This document shows, piece after piece, positions 16,182-24,912 of a stretch of 64,000 nucleotides of DNA. The position numbers were made by a program, and so were the translations under genes. Source of the DNA: Streptomyces lasiicapitis (GTDB taxonomy: Bacteria; Actinomycetota; Actinomycetes; Streptomycetales; Streptomycetaceae). Every line of letters begins with the position of its first letter. The stretch's first letter is position 1. Location: the NCBI RefSeq assembly GCF_014646335.1, contig NZ_BMNG01000005.1, positions 162,434 to 226,433 on the forward strand. Reading direction: 5' to 3'. The notes below the pieces were generated by a model that did no database searches, was not told the DNA's origin, and saw nothing but the letters and a program-made list of their open reading frames with translations.

Positions 16182-17465
16182 TCAGTTCCACGCCCCCGAC
16201 AGGCGGCGCGTCACCACCGAACTGAGCACGCGCACGCCGTGCGTCGACGCGGGCGCGATGCCCGTGAGTTCGCGAACGCGACGGAGGCGGTAGTCCAGGG
16301 TGCGGGGGTGCACGTTCAGGGCTGCCGCCGCGTTCGCGCGGTTCATGTCGTGGCGGTAGTACGCGTCGAGGGTGGCGAGGAGGTCAGGGCCCGGGTCGAG
16401 TCGGCGGGCCACCGTGTGGAGCCAGTCGTCGGCGGGCGGGACGTCCGCCACCGCGAGCTCGACGAAGACGTCGGCCAGGGTGTGCGGGCCCGGCCACGCG
16501 GGCGCCCGCCGCAGCGGGGCGGCCCTGCTGATCCGCCGGGCCCGGTCGAGGGCGTCGGCAAGGTCGGACCGGGACGCGGTGGCCGCCCCGGCGGCGCAGG
16601 GGCGGCCGAGGGCGCCGGCGAAGTCACGTACGAGATCGCAGACGAGGTCGGGCACAGAGCCGGGCACAGGGCCGGACAAGGAGGTCAAGGAGGCCGAGGC
16701 AGGCGGGACAGGCGAGACGGGCGACCCACCCCCCTCCACCGAACCCACCGGAACCACAGCGATCAGCTCCCCACCCCCGCCGCCCTCCACCCCGCACCAC
16801 ACCACCGGCACCTGATACGTCTTCACCAGCGCCTCGACCTCACCCCCCAGATCACGCTCCCCGGCCGCCCCGCACTCCGGCACCCGGATCACCGTCACCA
16901 CCCACCACTCGGGCACCTCCATGCCCATCCCCCGCCCGAGCTCCACCGCCACGGGGTCCCCGGCGAGCAGCGACCTGGCAAGGAGCGCGACCTGCTCCCC
17001 GTACGGAAGGCGGCGCCGCAGCCCCGTGGCGAATCCCGCGCAGTACGCGCCGATCCCGCGCTCGCCCTGCGGGGCGAACCAGCCCATCATCCGCAGGAGT
17101 TCGTCGGCGCCGCCGCCGCGCTGGGCGTCGGTCGCCTCGTTGATCTCGCGCAGCATGAGGGCGGTGTGCAGGCGCAGGATCCGCTGCCGTGATTCCAGGG
17201 ACAGTCCCGTACCGGCCCGCGACTCGCCCATCGACGCGATGAAGCCGAGGTCGGCTTCCGTCAACTCGCCGCCGTGCGGGGAGAGTTCGATCGTGCGGCG
17301 GCGCAGCCACACGGCGTACTCCAGCGTCTCGGCCCTGGTCCGGGGGTCCGCGTCCAGGCGGGCGAACTCCGGGATCTCGCGTACGTACGCCTCCACCTCC
17401 CGGCGGGCACTGGCCGACGCCCGCCGGGCCAGTTCCTCGAAGAGGCTGCCCATGCGCGGGAGCAT
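16182..17465 (-). CDS. PucR-family transcriptional regulator
   Basis: A 427-residue regulator from ATG 17465 (MLPRMGSLFEELARR); ATG at 17453 is an alternative. The N-terminal half is a helical RsbR/CdaR-like sensor region (ELARRASASARREVEAYV). A middle segment holds degenerate GGDEF-like sequence and Ser/Pro/Val-rich linkers. The C-terminal PucR helix-turn-helix is clear: LLATLDAYYRHDMNRANAAA, then LNVHPRTLDYRLRRVRELTG. Such proteins activate catabolic or secondary-metabolism genes. It is divergent from the DUF4394 gene, 219 nt away, the most obvious candidate target. Confidence 0.88.
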   Translation of the reverse strand: MLPRMGSLFEELARRASASARREVEAYVREIPEFARLDADPRTRAETLEYAVWLRRRTIELSPHGGELTEADLGFIASMGESRAGTGLSLESRQRILRLHTALMLREINEATDAQRGGGADELLRMMGWFAPQGERGIGAYCAGFATGLRRRLPYGEQVALLARSLLAGDPVAVELGRGMGMEVPEWWVVTVIRVPECGAAGERDLGGEVEALVKTYQVPVVWCGVEGGGGGELIAVVPVGSVEGGGSPVSPVPPASASLTSLSGPVPGSVPDLVCDLVRDFAGALGRPCAAGAATASRSDLADALDRARRISRAAPLRRAPAWPGPHTLADVFVELAVADVPPADDWLHTVARRLDPGPDLLATLDAYYRHDMNRANAAAALNVHPRTLDYRLRRVRELTGIAPASTHGVRVLSSVVTRRLSGAWN

Positions 17466-17684
17466 GCCATTCCGGCAGAATTGATCGACAGATGAAAACC
17501 GGACGGGGTTTATCACTTCGCGTGAATCGATGAAGGCCATACCATCGCCACTTTTGTCATCGTGCGCAAAGTTTCCGGAACGAGCAGCTCTTGTCGTTCG
17601 ATCCTGTTGTGGGGGCCGCGGCGGCATGGGACTAATGCAAATGTCCCAAGTCCCGAGCAGCAAGCCCAAGGGAGGGAAACTCCG

Positions 17685-18590
17685 ATGAGAGCGGAAATCA
17701 AAAGGAGAAGCGCGGCGGCGGTCGCCGTCATGTCCGTATCGGCGGCACTCCTGGTGACGGCGCCGGGCGGCAGCTCGGCCGCGCCCCCACCCGAAAAGCC
17801 CGCACCCGCCCAGGCCGACGCCGCCGCCCCCAGCCTGCGCGCCTTCGGCATCACCGGCAACGGCACCCTGATGGCCACCTTCACCACCGACAAGCCGCAG
17901 CAGCTCGACTGGGTCAGGGCTGTCACCGGCCTGACCGGCGACCAGAAGCTGGTCGGGATCGACTTCCGGGTCCAGGACGGACTGCTGTACGGCCTCGGCG
18001 ACAAGGGCGGGATCTATACGATCAAGACCCCTCCGGCGGTCCCGGAACCGACCCTCGCCAAGGTCTCCCAGCTGGAAGTCGCGCTGTACGGAACGAACTT
18101 CGGCGTCGACTTCAACCCGGCAGCCGACCGCCTCCGCGTGATCAGCGACAACGGGCAGAACCTGCGGCACAACCTCAATGACGACACCACGATCGAGGAC
18201 CCCAACCTGACCACCCCGCCGGCCGGCCTGACCCGGGGCGTCACCGCGGCCGCCTACACGAACAACGACCTGAACGCGGCCACCGCGACCACGCTGTTCG
18301 ACATCAACACCACCACCGACCAGGTCGTCATCCAGTCCCCTGCCAACAACGGCACCCTCGCCCCGACCGGCGCCCTCGGCCTGAACGCGGGCCCCAACGC
18401 GGGCCTGGACATCTACTCCACGCTGTCGGGCGGCAAGACGAAGGACAACGCCGCCTTCGCCACGCTCATCCCGTCCGGCGCGAGCACCTCGTCCCTCTAC
18501 ACCGTCAACCTCCTCACCGGCGAGGCCACCTCCGTCGGCCAGTTCCCCCTCGACATCACGGACCTGGCCATCAGCCTCACCGGAAGCTGA
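17685..18590 (+). CDS. Secreted DUF4394 domain protein
   Basis: A 301-residue protein after GGGAGGGAAA. The signal peptide (KRRSAAAVAVMSVSAALLVT) ends near SSAAP. The DUF4394 domain fills the rest, with propeller-like strands: LRAFGITGNGTLMATF, LVGIDFRVQDGLLYGLGDKG, GVDFNPAADRLRVISDNGQN, and LFDINTTTDQVVIQSPANNG. Proteins of this kind are exported by many bacteria and their role is not known. It has its own untranslated leader and no obvious operon partner; the divergent PucR-type regulator may control it. Confidence 0.88.
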   Translation: MRAEIKRRSAAAVAVMSVSAALLVTAPGGSSAAPPPEKPAPAQADAAAPSLRAFGITGNGTLMATFTTDKPQQLDWVRAVTGLTGDQKLVGIDFRVQDGLLYGLGDKGGIYTIKTPPAVPEPTLAKVSQLEVALYGTNFGVDFNPAADRLRVISDNGQNLRHNLNDDTTIEDPNLTTPPAGLTRGVTAAAYTNNDLNAATATTLFDINTTTDQVVIQSPANNGTLAPTGALGLNAGPNAGLDIYSTLSGGKTKDNAAFATLIPSGASTSSLYTVNLLTGEATSVGQFPLDITDLAISLTGS

Positions 18591-18707
18591 GCCCGCGTAC
18601 GAGACCACAGGCCTGGAACTTCGGGGAGCGGGAAGGCGTTGGCAGGTAGACCCGCGGTTCCTGTGCGGGTGACCGGAACGACATGGGCAGAAGCCGAGGT
18701 GGCACGC

Positions 18708-19268
18708 ATGGCGATGTGGGATCGGATCAAGGACCAGGCCAAGGGTCTCCAGCAGGGGCAGCAGGGGCACGGCTCCGGCGGGCACGGGGCCGGTGGGCAC
18801 AGCCGGCCCGGGTCGGGGTCGAAGGGCTCGAAGGCCCAGCTCGTGAGCATGCTCAAGACCCAGCTCACGTCTTTGAAGACCGAGCTGAAGAGCGGTTCGT
18901 ACCGGGACGCGAGCATGGCCATGTGCGCCCTGGTCGCGGCCGCCGACGGCACCGTCGACCCGGCGGAGCGCCAGCACGTGGAATCCCTGATCCTGCAGAA
19001 CGACGTCCTGCAGAACTTCCCGCCGGAGCAGCTGCGCCAGCGCTTCAACAAGCACGTCGACCAGCTCTCCTTCAACTTCCAGCAGGGCAAGGCCGGCGTG
19101 ATGCAGGAGATCGCCAAGGCCGCGAAGAAGCCGACGGAGGCGCGGGCGGTCGTGCAGACCGGCTTCGTCGTCGCCGGCGCGGACGGCTATGTCGCGCCGG
19201 CCGAGGAGCAGGTCCTTCGCGAGGCCTGCGCCGCCCTCGGGGTGTCCCCGCAGGAGTTCGGCCTCTGA
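18708..19268 (+). CDS. TerB-family tellurite-resistance-like protein
   Basis: A 186-residue protein starting MAMWDRIKDQAKGLQQG. Residues 18-45 are a Gly/His/Ser-rich linker (GHGSGGHGAGG). The TerB helical domain follows, with AMCALVAAADGTVDPAERQHV near residue 68 and the matching second half GFVVAGADGYVAPAEEQVLREA. Each half carries a conserved acidic loop (ADGTVDPAE and ADGYVAPAE) that can bind metal. TerB proteins belong to membrane-associated stress complexes, often with vWA-type Ter proteins; none is present here. GAGGTGG supports the ATG at 18708 rather than an upstream in-frame start at 18639. Confidence 0.88.
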   Translation: MAMWDRIKDQAKGLQQGQQGHGSGGHGAGGHSRPGSGSKGSKAQLVSMLKTQLTSLKTELKSGSYRDASMAMCALVAAADGTVDPAERQHVESLILQNDVLQNFPPEQLRQRFNKHVDQLSFNFQQGKAGVMQEIAKAAKKPTEARAVVQTGFVVAGADGYVAPAEEQVLREACAALGVSPQEFGL

Positions 19269-19508
19269 AAATATCTGTCGTCGGGACATGAGAATTTGGT
19301 CCGAGGCGCGATGAAGTTTCCTCGCCCGACAGCGACCGGACAGTGAGCGTAAATTCACTTATCACGTCCCGACGATCGCGCCGTGCTACTGTCGAGGGTA
19401 GTTGCAGTCGTGGTTCCCAAAAAGGTTGTTCTCTTCCGAGGGTAATCATCACGGCGACACGGGGTCCGCACAGGGTGGACTCCGAGCACCGTCCCGAAGG
19501 AGAAAAAA

Positions 19509-19715
19509 ATGGCTGCTGGTACCGTGAAGTGGTTCAACGCGGAAAAGGGCTTCGGCTTCATCGAGCAGGACGGCGGCGGCCCGGACGTCTTCGCCCACTA
19601 CTCGAACATCGCCACCCAGGGCTTCCGTGAGCTGCTCGAGGGCCAGAAGGTGACCTTCGACATCGCGCAGGGCCAGAAGGGCCCGACGGCGGAGAACATC
19701 GTTCCCCAGTCGTAA
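19509..19715 (+). CDS. cspA: Cold-shock protein (CspA family, 7 kDa)
   Basis: A 68-residue single-domain RNA chaperone beginning [23 protein letters not shown]1 (KGFGFI) and RNP2 (DVFAHYS) are intact, and the length is normal. It binds single-stranded RNA and melts secondary structure in the cytoplasm. An AAGGAGAAAAAA ribosome-binding region precedes the ATG. The 240-bp upstream region has no gene and probably encodes a structured 5' leader, common for this family. A strong terminator follows. The DEAD-box helicase gene 196 nt downstream suggests a shared role in RNA remodelling. The symbol is by family; paralogues are usual in Streptomyces. Confidence 0.95.
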   Translation: MAAGTVKWFNAEKGFGFIEQDGGGPDVFAHYSNIATQGFRELLEGQKVTFDIAQGQKGPTAENIVPQS

Positions 19716-19740
19716 CGCGACAGCGATTCATACTTCGCAG

Positions 19741-19772
19741 CTGGGGCCCGCACCTTGGGGTGCGGGCCCCAG
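19741..19772 (+). terminator. Terminator after cspA-like gene
   Basis: A perfect 14-bp stem (CTGGGGCCCGCACC and complement) with a TTGG loop. Confidence 0.92.
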
Positions 19773-19911
19773 CTCGCTGCGTTTTCCGGGGTCCACCTGA
19801 AAAGGCCCCGTTTCACCCCTGCATCACCCCCGGCTCGTTCTTGCAATTCTCTGCGCTGTTCATCTTCTGCGGGAATTCCTTGGTACGTGCCACGTCAAGG
19901 AAGGTTCCCCG

Positions 19912-21414
19912 TTGAACCGCGCACGCACAAATGACCGCGATCGCTATGCCCGCACCCGCGGCGCCGGTAACGCCGGCTCCGGCAGGGGCGGCCGCCGTTT
20001 CGGCGCCCCGGCCTCCGGCCGCTCGGGCGCCCCGGCTCGCGGCAACGGCTCCCGGGGCGGCGGCTACGGCCGCCGACCGAGCGCCCCGCAGGGCGAGTTC
20101 GCCCTGCCGAAGACCATCACCCCCGCGCTGCCCGCCGTCGAGACGTTCGCCGAGCTCGCCATGCCCGCGGAGCTGCTCGCCGCCCTCGGCCAGGAGGGCG
20201 TGACCGTGCCCTTCCCGATCCAGGCCGCGACCCTGCCGAACACCATCGCGGGCCGCGACGCCCTCGGCCGCGGCCGCACCGGCTCCGGCAAGACCCTCGC
20301 GTTCGGCCTCGCCCTGCTCACCCGGCTCACCGGCCGCCGTGCCGAGCCCCGCCAGCCGCTCGCCCTGGTCCTCGTACCGACCCGCGAGCTCGCCCAGCAG
20401 GTCACCGACGCGCTCACGCCCTACGCACGCTCCGTGAAGCTGCGGGTGGCCACCGTGGTCGGCGGCATGTCGATCGCCCGGCAGGCCGGCGCGCTGCGCG
20501 GCGGCGCCGAGGTCGTCGTGGCGACGCCGGGACGGCTCAAGGACCTCATCGAACGCGGCGACTGCAGGCTGAACCAGGTCGACATCACCGTCCTCGACGA
20601 GGCCGACCAGATGGCCGACATGGGCTTCATGCCCCAGGTCGTCACGCTGCTCGACCAGGTGCGCTCCGGCGGCCAGCGGATGCTGTTCTCGGCCACCCTG
20701 GACCGCAACGTCGACCTCCTGGTCCGGCGCTACCTGACCGACCCGGTGGTGCACTCCGTCGACCCGTCGGCGGGCGCGGTCACGACGATGGAGCACCACG
20801 TACTCCACGTACGCACCGCGGACAAACACCGCACCACCACCGAAATCGCCGCCCGTGAGGGCCGGGTGATCATGTTCCTGGACACCAAGCACGCGGTGGA
20901 CCTGCTCACCAAGCACCTGCTGACCAGCGGTGTCCGCGCGGCCGCGCTGCACGGCGGCAAGTCCCAGCCGCAGCGCACCCGGACCCTGGCGCAGTTCAAG
21001 GACGGGCACGTGAGCGTGCTCGTGGCCACCAATGTCGCCGCGCGCGGCATCCACGTCGACCAGCTCGACCTGGTCGTGAACGTGGACCCGCCCACCGACC
21101 CCAAGGACTACCTGCACCGCGGCGGCCGCACCGCCCGCGCGGGCGAGTCCGGCAGCGTCGTGACCCTGGTGACGCCCGACCAGCGGCGCGCGATGAGCAG
21201 GCTGATGGCGGACGCGGGCGTGTCCGCGCAGACCACCGAAGTACGGTCCGGCGAGGCCGAGTTGACCCGGATCACCGGAGCGCAGGCGCCCTCGGGCGTG
21301 CCGGTCGTGATCCGCGCGCCGGCCGCCGAACGACCCAAGCGCGGGGCCTCCTCCTCGCAGCGCGGGCGGCGGGGCCGCGGCGGCCAGGGGCGGACCGCCA
21401 AGCCGAAGGCCTGA
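19912..21414 (+). CDS. DEAD-box ATP-dependent RNA helicase
   Basis: A 500-residue helicase from a TTG start 7 nt after AAGGAAGG. Residues 1-60 are a basic, Gly/Arg-rich RNA-binding extension. RecA domain 1 shows the Q motif (VPFPIQAATLP), Walker A GRTGSGKT at 121-128, PTRELAQQ, TPGRL, DEAD at 229-232 and SAT. Domain 2 has ALHGGKSQPQRTRTL, VATNVAARGIHVD and the arginine-finger motif HRGGRTARAG. The tail is again basic and Gly-rich. It unwinds RNA, probably in ribosome assembly or cold adaptation, as implied by the preceding cspA-like gene. A hairpin follows the stop codon. Confidence 0.95.
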   Translation: MNRARTNDRDRYARTRGAGNAGSGRGGRRFGAPASGRSGAPARGNGSRGGGYGRRPSAPQGEFALPKTITPALPAVETFAELAMPAELLAALGQEGVTVPFPIQAATLPNTIAGRDALGRGRTGSGKTLAFGLALLTRLTGRRAEPRQPLALVLVPTRELAQQVTDALTPYARSVKLRVATVVGGMSIARQAGALRGGAEVVVATPGRLKDLIERGDCRLNQVDITVLDEADQMADMGFMPQVVTLLDQVRSGGQRMLFSATLDRNVDLLVRRYLTDPVVHSVDPSAGAVTTMEHHVLHVRTADKHRTTTEIAAREGRVIMFLDTKHAVDLLTKHLLTSGVRAAALHGGKSQPQRTRTLAQFKDGHVSVLVATNVAARGIHVDQLDLVVNVDPPTDPKDYLHRGGRTARAGESGSVVTLVTPDQRRAMSRLMADAGVSAQTTEVRSGEAELTRITGAQAPSGVPVVIRAPAAERPKRGASSSQRGRRGRGGQGRTAKPKA

Positions 21415-21419
21415 GCGCC

Positions 21420-21460
21420 GGCCGGGGGCGGTCGGAAGCCCGACCGGGCAGCCCCCGGCC
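21420..21460 (+). terminator. Two-tier hairpin after the helicase
   Basis: Outer arms GGCCGGGGGC/GCCCCCGGCC enclose an inner CGGTCGG/CCGACCG stem with an AAGC loop; it starts 6 nt after the stop codon. Confidence 0.75.
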
Positions 21461-21585
21461 CGGCCGAGGGCCTAAGGTCTGCATAAGGGTCCTCCACCAA
21501 GACCGCCAGAACCGGGCACGCGCCACCCCCAACGGCGTCGGCCCAGTGCTCCGTTCAGCACCCCTCCTCGACTCTGTGAGGCATC

Positions 21586-21987
21586 ATGCGCTGCGTCATC
21601 GCCAGGTTCCCGTTCGACCTCTCCAAGGCCGAAGTACTGGCCACGATGAAGGACGTCGTGCCCGAGCCCGTCACGGGCGGCGAGTACGTGATCATCGGCC
21701 GTCGCAACTACCCGGCCAAGCAGGTCGGCGCGGTCATCACCCGGCAGGACCGCCGCGACTTCACCAGCGGTGAGGTCACCCGCGCCATGACCCGCCTCGG
21801 CTTCACCTGCCGCAGCGGGCAGGAGACGGCGGCGCCCGAGGCCGCGTTGCCGCCCGTCCAGGCCGCGTCCGCGATGCTCGGTGGCCCCTCGGCGCCCCTC
21901 GGCGGCCCTTCCGCCCCTCTGGGCGGTCCCCAGGCCCCGCTGGGCGGCTCCGCGCCCCTGGGCGGCATCGACCCGCTGGAAGGGTGA
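21586..21987 (+). CDS. SCO5918-like conserved protein with C-terminal LGGPSAP repeats
   Basis: A 133-residue cytosolic protein starting MRCVIARFPFDLSKAEVLAT. The first 80 residues (PVTGGEYVIIGRRNYPAKQ, VITRQDRRDFTSGEVTRAM) match what I recall of the actinobacterial SCO5918 family, found next to a DEAD-box helicase and cold-shock gene. Function is unknown; genome context suggests RNA metabolism. Residues 97-128 are about five copies of a 7-residue unit (LGGPSAP and variants), encoded by 21-bp repeats, and are probably disordered. A perfect 16-bp terminator follows. Confidence 0.8.
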   Translation: MRCVIARFPFDLSKAEVLATMKDVVPEPVTGGEYVIIGRRNYPAKQVGAVITRQDRRDFTSGEVTRAMTRLGFTCRSGQETAAPEAALPPVQAASAMLGGPSAPLGGPSAPLGGPQAPLGGSAPLGGIDPLEG

Positions 21988-22017
21988 GACGCGGCGAAAG
22001 CCGACACCACGTACGGA

Positions 22018-22055
22018 CGAGGGGCCCTGCCGAGAGACATCGGCAGGGCCCCTCG
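22018..22055 (+). terminator. Perfect 16-bp terminator hairpin
   Basis: Arms 22018-22033 and 22040-22055 are exact complements with loop GAGACA, followed by TTCGTT. Confidence 0.92.
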
Positions 22056-22161
22056 TTCGTTGCGGCGCGGCGGCGGGGGCGCCCCATGGTGTTGAATTTC
22101 CCCCGGGGCCCAGGTGCCGTACGGCATCGGGGCCCTTCGACGCGTTGCACAACGAGGTGAC

Positions 22162-22533
22162 ATGACAGCAGATATCCCGCTCAGTGGTCGTCTGGACGAC
22201 GACGACTACCCCGCGTACACGATGGGCCGGGCCGCAGAGATGCTCGGCACCACCCCGGGTTTCCTCCGGGCCATCGGCGAGGCACGCCTGATCACGCCCC
22301 TCCGGTCGGAGGGCGGACACCGGAGGTACTCCCGCTACCAGCTGCGGATCGCCGCCCGCGCCCGCGAGCTCGTGGACAAGGGCACCCCGATCGAGGCGGC
22401 CTGCCGCATCGTGATCCTCGAGGACCAGCTCGAAGAGGCCCAGCGGATCAACGCGGAGTACCGGCGGGCGGCGGGAGGATCGGCGGGAGAGAAGAAGAGC
22501 AGCAACGGCAACGGCCAGTCCCCGGTCCCCTGA
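22162..22533 (+). CDS. MerR-family transcriptional regulator (HspR/SCO5917 type)
   Basis: A 123-residue regulator from ATG 22162 after GAGGTGA. The winged helix-turn-helix reads YTMGRAAEMLGTTPGFLRAI, then EGGHRRYSRYQLRIAARAREL. A short dimerisation helix (IVILEDQLEEAQRINAEYRR) follows and a Ser/Asn/Gly tail ends the protein. There is no effector domain or cysteine cluster, as in small heat-shock-type MerR members. Its place at the end of the cold-shock/helicase block suggests it regulates those genes or itself. Confidence 0.88.
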   Translation: MTADIPLSGRLDDDDYPAYTMGRAAEMLGTTPGFLRAIGEARLITPLRSEGGHRRYSRYQLRIAARARELVDKGTPIEAACRIVILEDQLEEAQRINAEYRRAAGGSAGEKKSSNGNGQSPVP

Positions 22534-22542
22534 AGGCGACCG

Positions 22543-23139
22543 CTAGTCCGCGCGCAGCGACCGCCAGATCCGGTCCGGCAGGACACGGACCGCCTCGTCC
22601 AGGTCGACCTCGTACGCCGTCGACAGCCAGCGCTGGGCAACCTCCACGACCGGGCCCATGACGAGGATCTCGATCAAGTGGGCGGGGAGCGGGGCCATTT
22701 CACCGGCGGCGATGCGGCCGTGCAGCCAGGCCGCGATGGGGGCGAACGCCGCCTCCTTGGCGGTCATGACCTCCTGGGCGTGGTTCGCGAGATAGCGGGA
22801 GTGGACACTGGCGTGCAGGAAGAGGGCCACGTCGCGGTGTTGGCGGGTGAAGTCCAGGTAGGTCCGGACCAGGGCACGGGTGCCGGTGCGGGCCGTGCGG
22901 GAGCGGATCACCTCGGGCACCACCCGGTCGCAGAGCTGGTCCGAACAGCGGATGTACAGCGCCGCCGCGAGGCCGTCGAAGCTGCCGAAGTGGTGGTACA
23001 GGCTGCCGAAGCTGACTCCGCTCGCCGCCGTCACCGCGTTGACCGTGAAGCCGGGGCGGCCCGAATCGGCGTACACCCGCAGAGCCGTGTCCAGGAGCAA
23101 ATCGACGGTGGCCTCGCCACGCTGCTGCTTGGGCGCCAT
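22543..23139 (-). CDS. TetR-family repressor
   Basis: A 198-residue regulator (MAPKQQRGEATVDLLLDTAL). The N-terminal TetR helix-turn-helix is FTVNAVTAASGVSFGSLYHHF at about 30-50. The C-terminal helical ligand pocket has HLIEILVMGPVVEVAQRWLS. It is divergent from the beta-propeller genes and the 90-bp gap holds a perfect 26-bp palindrome, the obvious operator for itself and for the propeller operon. The inducing ligand is unknown. Confidence 0.9.
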   Translation of the reverse strand: MAPKQQRGEATVDLLLDTALRVYADSGRPGFTVNAVTAASGVSFGSLYHHFGSFDGLAAALYIRCSDQLCDRVVPEVIRSRTARTGTRALVRTYLDFTRQHRDVALFLHASVHSRYLANHAQEVMTAKEAAFAPIAAWLHGRIAAGEMAPLPAHLIEILVMGPVVEVAQRWLSTAYEVDLDEAVRVLPDRIWRSLRAD

Positions 23140-23169
23140 GCGGAACAGCGTAGTCCAGGACCCAGCAGC

Positions 23170-23195
23170 AGAGACTTTTTCTAGAAAAAGTCTCT
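23170..23195. promoter_or_regulatory. Perfect 26-bp palindromic operator
   Basis: AGAGACTTTTTCT (23170-23182) is followed directly by its exact complement AGAAAAAGTCTCT. It is A/T-rich in a GC-rich genome, 31 bp before the TetR start and 34 bp before the propeller gene start. Size and position fit a TetR dimer site. Confidence 0.8.
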
Positions 23196-23228
23196 AAAAG
23201 AGCGGCTCCCTGGGACACACTCTCTGCC

Positions 23229-24836
23229 ATGGTCAGTCACGAGTCCCGGCCGGAGCCGCAGCAGCCCCCACAGCAGCCCGTGCACACGCCCCTGCCCGGG
23301 AACCCCTACGCCCAGCCCGAGCCCCCGGCCCCCACGGGGAGCACCTCCCGCACCCGCGCGCTCGCCATCGGTGCCGGGGTCCTCGCCCTGGCGGTCGTCG
23401 GTGCCGGGGTCTTCTTCGTCACGCGGGGAGACGGGGACGGAGGGGACGGTGGTTCCCGCGAGCCCGCGGCGGCGGCGTCCAAGGGGTCGCAGGAGGAACG
23501 GGATTCGGCGGACGCCGGACGGAAGTCTCCCGAGGCCGACGGCGAGGGCAAGGACGACGACGGCGGTGTCGTCGACGTCAACGCCGGACGCAAGCCCGGC
23601 GAGGCCAAGGCCTGGCTCGCCGCCAATGACGTGAAGCTGCCCGGCAAGGGCACCACCGTGCAGGACCTGTGGCGCTGGGGCGGCATCGTCGCCCAGGGGA
23701 TGTACAACGAGGTCACCGCGTGGAAATCCGCCGACGGCACCAAGGCGTGGGCGGTGCGGCTGCCCGGAGAGCTGTGCGACACCCCCGTGAATCCCTCGTC
23801 CGACGGCAAGGTCGTCGTGGCCTACACGGTGAGCAAGTCCCAGAGCAGCAAGAAGTGCAACCAGCTCCAGATGATCGACCTGAAGACCGGCAAGAAGGGC
23901 TGGCACAAGCAGCTCGTCGAGCACGACCTGTCCGACGGCACGACCATGACGCACGTCTCGATCTCCGGCTCCACCGTCGTGGTCGACCAGGACTCCACCG
24001 CCCACGCCTACCGCGTCCGCGACGGCAAGCGCCTGTTCACCACCAAACAGAACCCTGACGGAGGCTGCCTCCTGACGGGGGTCGCGGGCGGCAGCAAGCT
24101 GCTCCAGACGCAGATCTGCGCCCCCGCGACGTCCGACCAGAGCGGACGTCTCCGCAAGGTCGATCCCCGTACCGGCAAGGTCGAGTGGACGTACAAGACC
24201 AAGAAGAAGTGGTCGATCGACAAGGTCTACTCCGTGGATCCGATCGTCTTGGCCCTGCGCAGCCGCGGCGGCGTCGACGACTGGGCCGTCGTCGCCATCG
24301 ACGAACGGGGCCGCCAGCGCTCCTGGTTCGAACCCCGCGACGGCAAGACCGAGTTCGGGATGTGCAACGAGTCCGGGGACTCCGGCGAAGGCACGCAGAA
24401 CTGCCCCGGCGGCATCGCCGACAGCGACGGCGACACCTTCTACCTCGCGAGCAGGCCCAAGGACATCCTCGGGCCCAACAAGATCACCGCGTTCGACCTG
24501 CGCAACGGGAAGGTCAAGTGGACCGCTTCGTACCCCGGGCGGCAGCTCCTGCCGGTGTCCGTGAGCGGTGACGACCGGCCCGGTGTGGTCGTGTACGCGA
24601 AGCCCAAGGGCGAGACGGGGAACGGGCGGACCCTTCGGTTCGGCCCCCGCGGCGGCAAGCCGGACGTGCTCCTTCGGCACACCTCGGCCGCCCGGAAGAT
24701 CGAGACCTACATGTTCGCCGGGCACACGCTGTACGCCGACGGGCGGTTCTACGTCGCCCACTCCCGCATGGACGGCAACGCCGTCGGCACAAGCCGGGAC
24801 GCGCAGAAGGGGCGGATGCTCTCGTACGGGCGGTGA
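23229..24836 (+). CDS. Membrane-anchored PQQ-like beta-propeller protein (copy 1)
   Basis: A 535-residue protein. A Pro/Gln-rich cytoplasmic tail of about 40 residues precedes one transmembrane helix (ALAIGAGVLALAVVGAGVFF), then a Gly/Asp/Lys-rich linker. The exported part from about 115 is a PQQ-type propeller, with repeats such as VTAWKSADGTKAWAVRLPGE, DLKTGKKGWHKQL and DPRTGKVEWTYKT. Four or more cysteines suggest disulfides. No catalytic residues are evident; such anchored propellers usually bind proteins or ligands. It is a paralogue of the next gene and lies 90 nt from the divergent TetR gene, which probably represses it. Confidence 0.85.
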   Translation: MVSHESRPEPQQPPQQPVHTPLPGNPYAQPEPPAPTGSTSRTRALAIGAGVLALAVVGAGVFFVTRGDGDGGDGGSREPAAAASKGSQEERDSADAGRKSPEADGEGKDDDGGVVDVNAGRKPGEAKAWLAANDVKLPGKGTTVQDLWRWGGIVAQGMYNEVTAWKSADGTKAWAVRLPGELCDTPVNPSSDGKVVVAYTVSKSQSSKKCNQLQMIDLKTGKKGWHKQLVEHDLSDGTTMTHVSISGSTVVVDQDSTAHAYRVRDGKRLFTTKQNPDGGCLLTGVAGGSKLLQTQICAPATSDQSGRLRKVDPRTGKVEWTYKTKKKWSIDKVYSVDPIVLALRSRGGVDDWAVVAIDERGRQRSWFEPRDGKTEFGMCNESGDSGEGTQNCPGGIADSDGDTFYLASRPKDILGPNKITAFDLRNGKVKWTASYPGRQLLPVSVSGDDRPGVVVYAKPKGETGNGRTLRFGPRGGKPDVLLRHTSAARKIETYMFAGHTLYADGRFYVAHSRMDGNAVGTSRDAQKGRMLSYGR

Positions 24837-24912
24837 CGATCCGCCCACGAGCCGTCCCGCCCACGGTGCCGACAGTCCCCGCAACCCCTCGCGTCCCCTT
24901 CATGGAGCCACG

